Shown here one piece after another: positions 63,442 through 64,000 of a DNA stretch of 64,000 bases. The stretch lies in assembly GCA_963682025.1 (NCBI GenBank), contig OY821519.1, positions 160,201,457 to 160,265,456 of the forward strand, given 5' to 3'. Below the pieces are notes generated by a model that made no database searches, had not been told where the DNA came from, and saw only the letters and a program-made list of their open reading frames with translations. Origin of the DNA: Cordilura impudica (Eukaryota; Arthropoda; Insecta; Diptera; Scathophagidae). The translations under genes and the position numbers were made by a program. Position 1 is the first letter of the stretch, and the number at the start of each line of letters is the position of its first letter.

Positions 63442-64000
63442 TTCTCCGCCGCGTTGGAAATGATGTTTCCAATATGATTTTTAAACTTACTTTCGATGGG
63501 CAGTTTGCACAGTTTTGTTATACTCCGTTTAAGCGAACCTTCTTCTGTGCTAACGCATGCTACTCGAACTTGGGCAATTGGCCATTTCAATGGTGGTGTT
63601 GAATCTTCTTTAATTAGCACTAGATCATTTGGTTTGATGTTGTTTTGAATAGTGAACCACTTTGTTCTTTGCTGTAGGATTTTCAGGTATTCATTTCGCC
63701 AGCGATCCCAAAACTCTTGTTGAATCCACCTTATAATATGATACCTTTTTAACGAAGCTGGATTAACATTGGTCATAGAAGGCTCTAAAATAGTGCTTAA
63801 TGGTCTACCTATTAAAAAATGTGCAGGTGTAAGCGGGCGTAGATCATTTGGGTCGCTTGATATTGGGGTGAGCGGTCTGCTATTGATAATAGCCTCAGCT
63901 TGACAGCATACAGTGTGAAGTTCATCAAACGTAAGTATATGAACGCCAACAGCTCTACGAATGTAATGCTTTGCTTGCTTGACAGCACTTTCCCATAAGC
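63429..64000 (-). CDS. pol: BEL/Pao Pol, integrase C-terminal part (continues past window)
   Basis: One open frame from the right edge to TAG at 63429. It reads LWESAVKQAKHY, then LTFDELHTVCCQAEAIINSRPL (end of the integrase core; the catalytic Glu motif lies just before or at the edge), SDPNDLRPLTPAHFLIGRPL and the DUF5641-like tail (WIQQEFWDRWRNEYLKILQQRTKW, DLVLIKEDSTPPLKWPIAQV). No stop or shift over 190 codons, in contrast to most elements here, so this BEL copy may be young or intact. Integrase inserts the cDNA. Confidence 0.88.
   Translation of the reverse strand, partial: LWESAVKQAKHYIRRAVGVHILTFDELHTVCCQAEAIINSRPLTPISSDPNDLRPLTPAHFLIGRPLSTILEPSMTNVNPASLKRYHIIRWIQQEFWDRWRNEYLKILQQRTKWFTIQNNIKPNDLVLIKEDSTPPLKWPIAQVRVACVSTEEGSLKRSITKLCKLPIESKFKNHIGNIISNAAENVRL

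Overview
This window is eukaryotic, very AT-rich, and consists almost entirely of transposable elements inserted into one another. I see no host gene, rRNA or tRNA. The element set (mdg1/412-like, CsRn1/Kabuki-like, BEL/Pao, R1-like, CR1/Jockey-like, Penelope-like, PIF/Harbinger, Helitron) fits an insect. The tRNA-Arg primer-binding sites and a dispersed repeat with a GACGGACATCG core and a GGGTATA end (about 45030-45215) point to a higher fly (Diptera). The species is not determinable by reading.

Layout. 1-4129: decayed CsRn1/Kabuki-like LTR retrotransposon, inserted in an R1-like non-LTR element (reverse transcriptase remnants 4134-5400; an ORF1-like remnant on the opposite strand, 5900-6872). 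7038-30265: an old mdg1-like element (element A) split by at least four later insertions. These are a nearly intact mdg1-like element B (8007-15365: matching LTRs, 4-bp ATAA target duplication, tRNA-Arg primer site); an intron-bearing DNA transposon of the DUF7869 type (16717-21439) that itself carries a 1267-bp solo LTR (19784-21050); a PIF/Harbinger transposon (about 21476-24400) with interleaved antisense transposase and MADF-BESS genes; and a 371-bp non-autonomous Helitron (25974-26344).

30404-30717 is a candidate BEL-type LTR. 30992-40822 is a third Ty3/gypsy element (element C) whose integrase is split by a CR1/Jockey-like non-LTR element (about 35270-39515). 40433-53742 is a head-to-tail tandem duplication of a 6.65-kb segment. 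Each copy holds the end and LTR of element C, a CR1/Jockey fragment, a BEL/Pao fragment with a small non-LTR insertion, a simple-sequence tract, a transposase-like remnant and the 5' part of a CsRn1/Kabuki-like gag. 53283-55183 continues that CsRn1/Kabuki element. 55184-61122 (minus strand) is an internally deleted mdg1-like element D carrying a truncated Penelope-like element with a decayed hammerhead ribozyme. 62060-63057 (minus) is a fragment of another mdg1-like element E, cut by a BEL/Pao element whose integrase runs off the right edge (63058-64000).

The least explained signals are: (1) sixteen small hairpins sharing an ATTACAT loop, with stems that vary but keep pairing, in the solo LTR; (2) small upstream ORFs shared by the mdg1-like elements: a coiled-coil protein with a KPEI-LGPKP motif and one-pass membrane microproteins, one with a myristoylation-like N-terminus; (3) the interleaved exon structure of the Harbinger element.
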